Shown piece by piece: positions 12,818 through 13,325 of a stretch of 13,325 nt of DNA. The stretch covers positions 32,582 through 45,906 of the forward strand of contig DFBT01000016.1 of assembly GCA_002366725.1 (NCBI GenBank). Reading direction: 5' to 3'. This DNA comes from Caldifarciminota bacterium UBA3073. GTDB lineage: Bacteria; Hydrothermota; UBA3073. The stretch's first letter is position 1, and every line of letters begins with the position of its first letter. The position numbers and the translations under genes were made by a program. The notes under the pieces are model-generated. The model made no database searches, had not been told where the DNA came from, and was given only the letters and a program-made list of their open reading frames with translations.

Positions 12818-12916
12818 AATTATGCAGTGGAGAAAATGCGAAAAGAATGGTGTCTCTTATTTGTTATATAATAAGGTATTTTAGAAGTCGTAATTGTATA
12901 AATAAGAGGAGGGATT

Positions 12917-13325
12917 ATGGAAAAAGAAAAAGAGAGAAAGGTCAATGCCAGCAAGGATGAACGGAAAAGGTGGATAGATGAAGTGCTGGAGATTGCCGAA
13001 AGGAAGGGTGTTGGAGTGTGGGTAGTAGAGGACTACTACGATAATGGGCCACTTGTTCGATTCAAATGTCCAGATAACCCCGAAAATGAGGCGGGAGTAT
13101 ATGTGTGGTACAGGAAGGTGGAGATTTTTTCAGAGCTTGGGACAACCATCAAGTCCGACTATACCGTTAGCTTATGGAAAATGGATTTTGTAGACATTAT
13201 AAAGGAGAATATGGGATATGAAGAGCATCGGGATTATGATGGGTTTGTAAAAGAGATTGAAACCCCGGATGAGGTAGTTAGCGAGGTGAAGTCGCTACTT
13301 AATAGAAAGATATGGGAGGTTGAAG
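12917..13325 (+). CDS. Hypothetical protein, 3'-truncated by window edge
   Basis: The frame opens at ATG 12917 behind a good Shine-Dalgarno (AGAGGAGGG, 12905-12913) and stays open to the window end, giving 136 complete codons. I do not recognise it. The N-terminal 18 residues are highly charged (MEKEKERKVNASKDERKR), followed by a helix WIDEVLEIAERKG, then a likely mixed alpha/beta part with VWVVEDYYDNGPLVRFKCPD, VYVWYRKVEIFSEL and MDFVDIIKENMGYEEH. There is no signal peptide or membrane segment in view, so it is probably cytosolic. It follows the AAA ATPase gene on the same strand but is separated by 207 bases with an inverted repeat and possible promoters, so it may or may not be a partner or substrate of that ATPase. 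Confidence 0.75.
   Translation, partial: MEKEKERKVNASKDERKRWIDEVLEIAERKGVGVWVVEDYYDNGPLVRFKCPDNPENEAGVYVWYRKVEIFSELGTTIKSDYTVSLWKMDFVDIIKENMGYEEHRDYDGFVKEIETPDEVVSEVKSLLNRKIWEVE

Overview
The window looks like a piece of chromosome from an uncultured Gram-negative bacterium, most likely in or near the FCB superphylum or its neighbouring candidate phyla (for example WOR-3/Stahlbacteria, KSB1, Zixibacteria or Cloacimonadota). This is an inference. The secreted protease ends in an NYPNPF-type C-terminal domain of the type IX secretion/FlgD-like kind, and there is a signal-peptide-bearing outer-membrane barrel ending in Phe. The best promoters are sigma70-like (TTGACA, 17 bp, TATAAT) rather than the Bacteroidota type. 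Codon use leans to AGA/AGG/ATA, and intergenic DNA is rich in short repeats. I see no phage, conjugation or transposase gene and no tRNA, rRNA or CRISPR array.

Layout. Positions 1-2393 (+) hold an apparent operon: an unrecognised 5'-truncated gene, a PhoU/TrkA-C regulator-like protein, and a tandem-MgtE divalent cation permease whose start overlaps the regulator's end. Positions 2394-5634 (+) are RNA housekeeping: a non-coding stretch with a possible structured RNA, a near-consensus promoter, RNase E/G (rng), an RsuA/RluB-type pseudouridine synthase and a zinc-ribbon RDD membrane protein. Degenerate 7-bp repeat arrays sit directly upstream of both rng and the synthase gene. Positions 5722-9967 hold a divergent pair, a barrel protein (-) and a secreted papain-family protease (+), with two facing sigma70-type promoters in between.

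Positions 9968-10754 are a repeat-rich spacer. It carries a 75-bp direct repeat, REP-like units around a GACCTGACCCC core, one inverted REP pair, and two hairpins of one family whose stems differ by compensatory changes. Positions 10755-11162 hold a small antitoxin-like gene with its own promoter and a possible operator, overlapping tail-to-tail with a small uncertain ORF. Positions 11348-13325 (+) hold a classical AAA ATPase with an unusual N-terminal region, then a separate unrecognised gene cut by the window edge.

How the genes fit together. The cation permease and PhoU/TrkA-C protein probably work as a transporter and its ligand-sensing partner. RNase G and the pseudouridine synthase both act on rRNA/RNA maturation. 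The barrel and protease are both exported and may be co-regulated from the shared intergenic region. No complete new multi-gene system is proven. The best candidates for something new are the AAA ATPase with its neighbour, the structured repeat families, and the possible structured RNA before rng.
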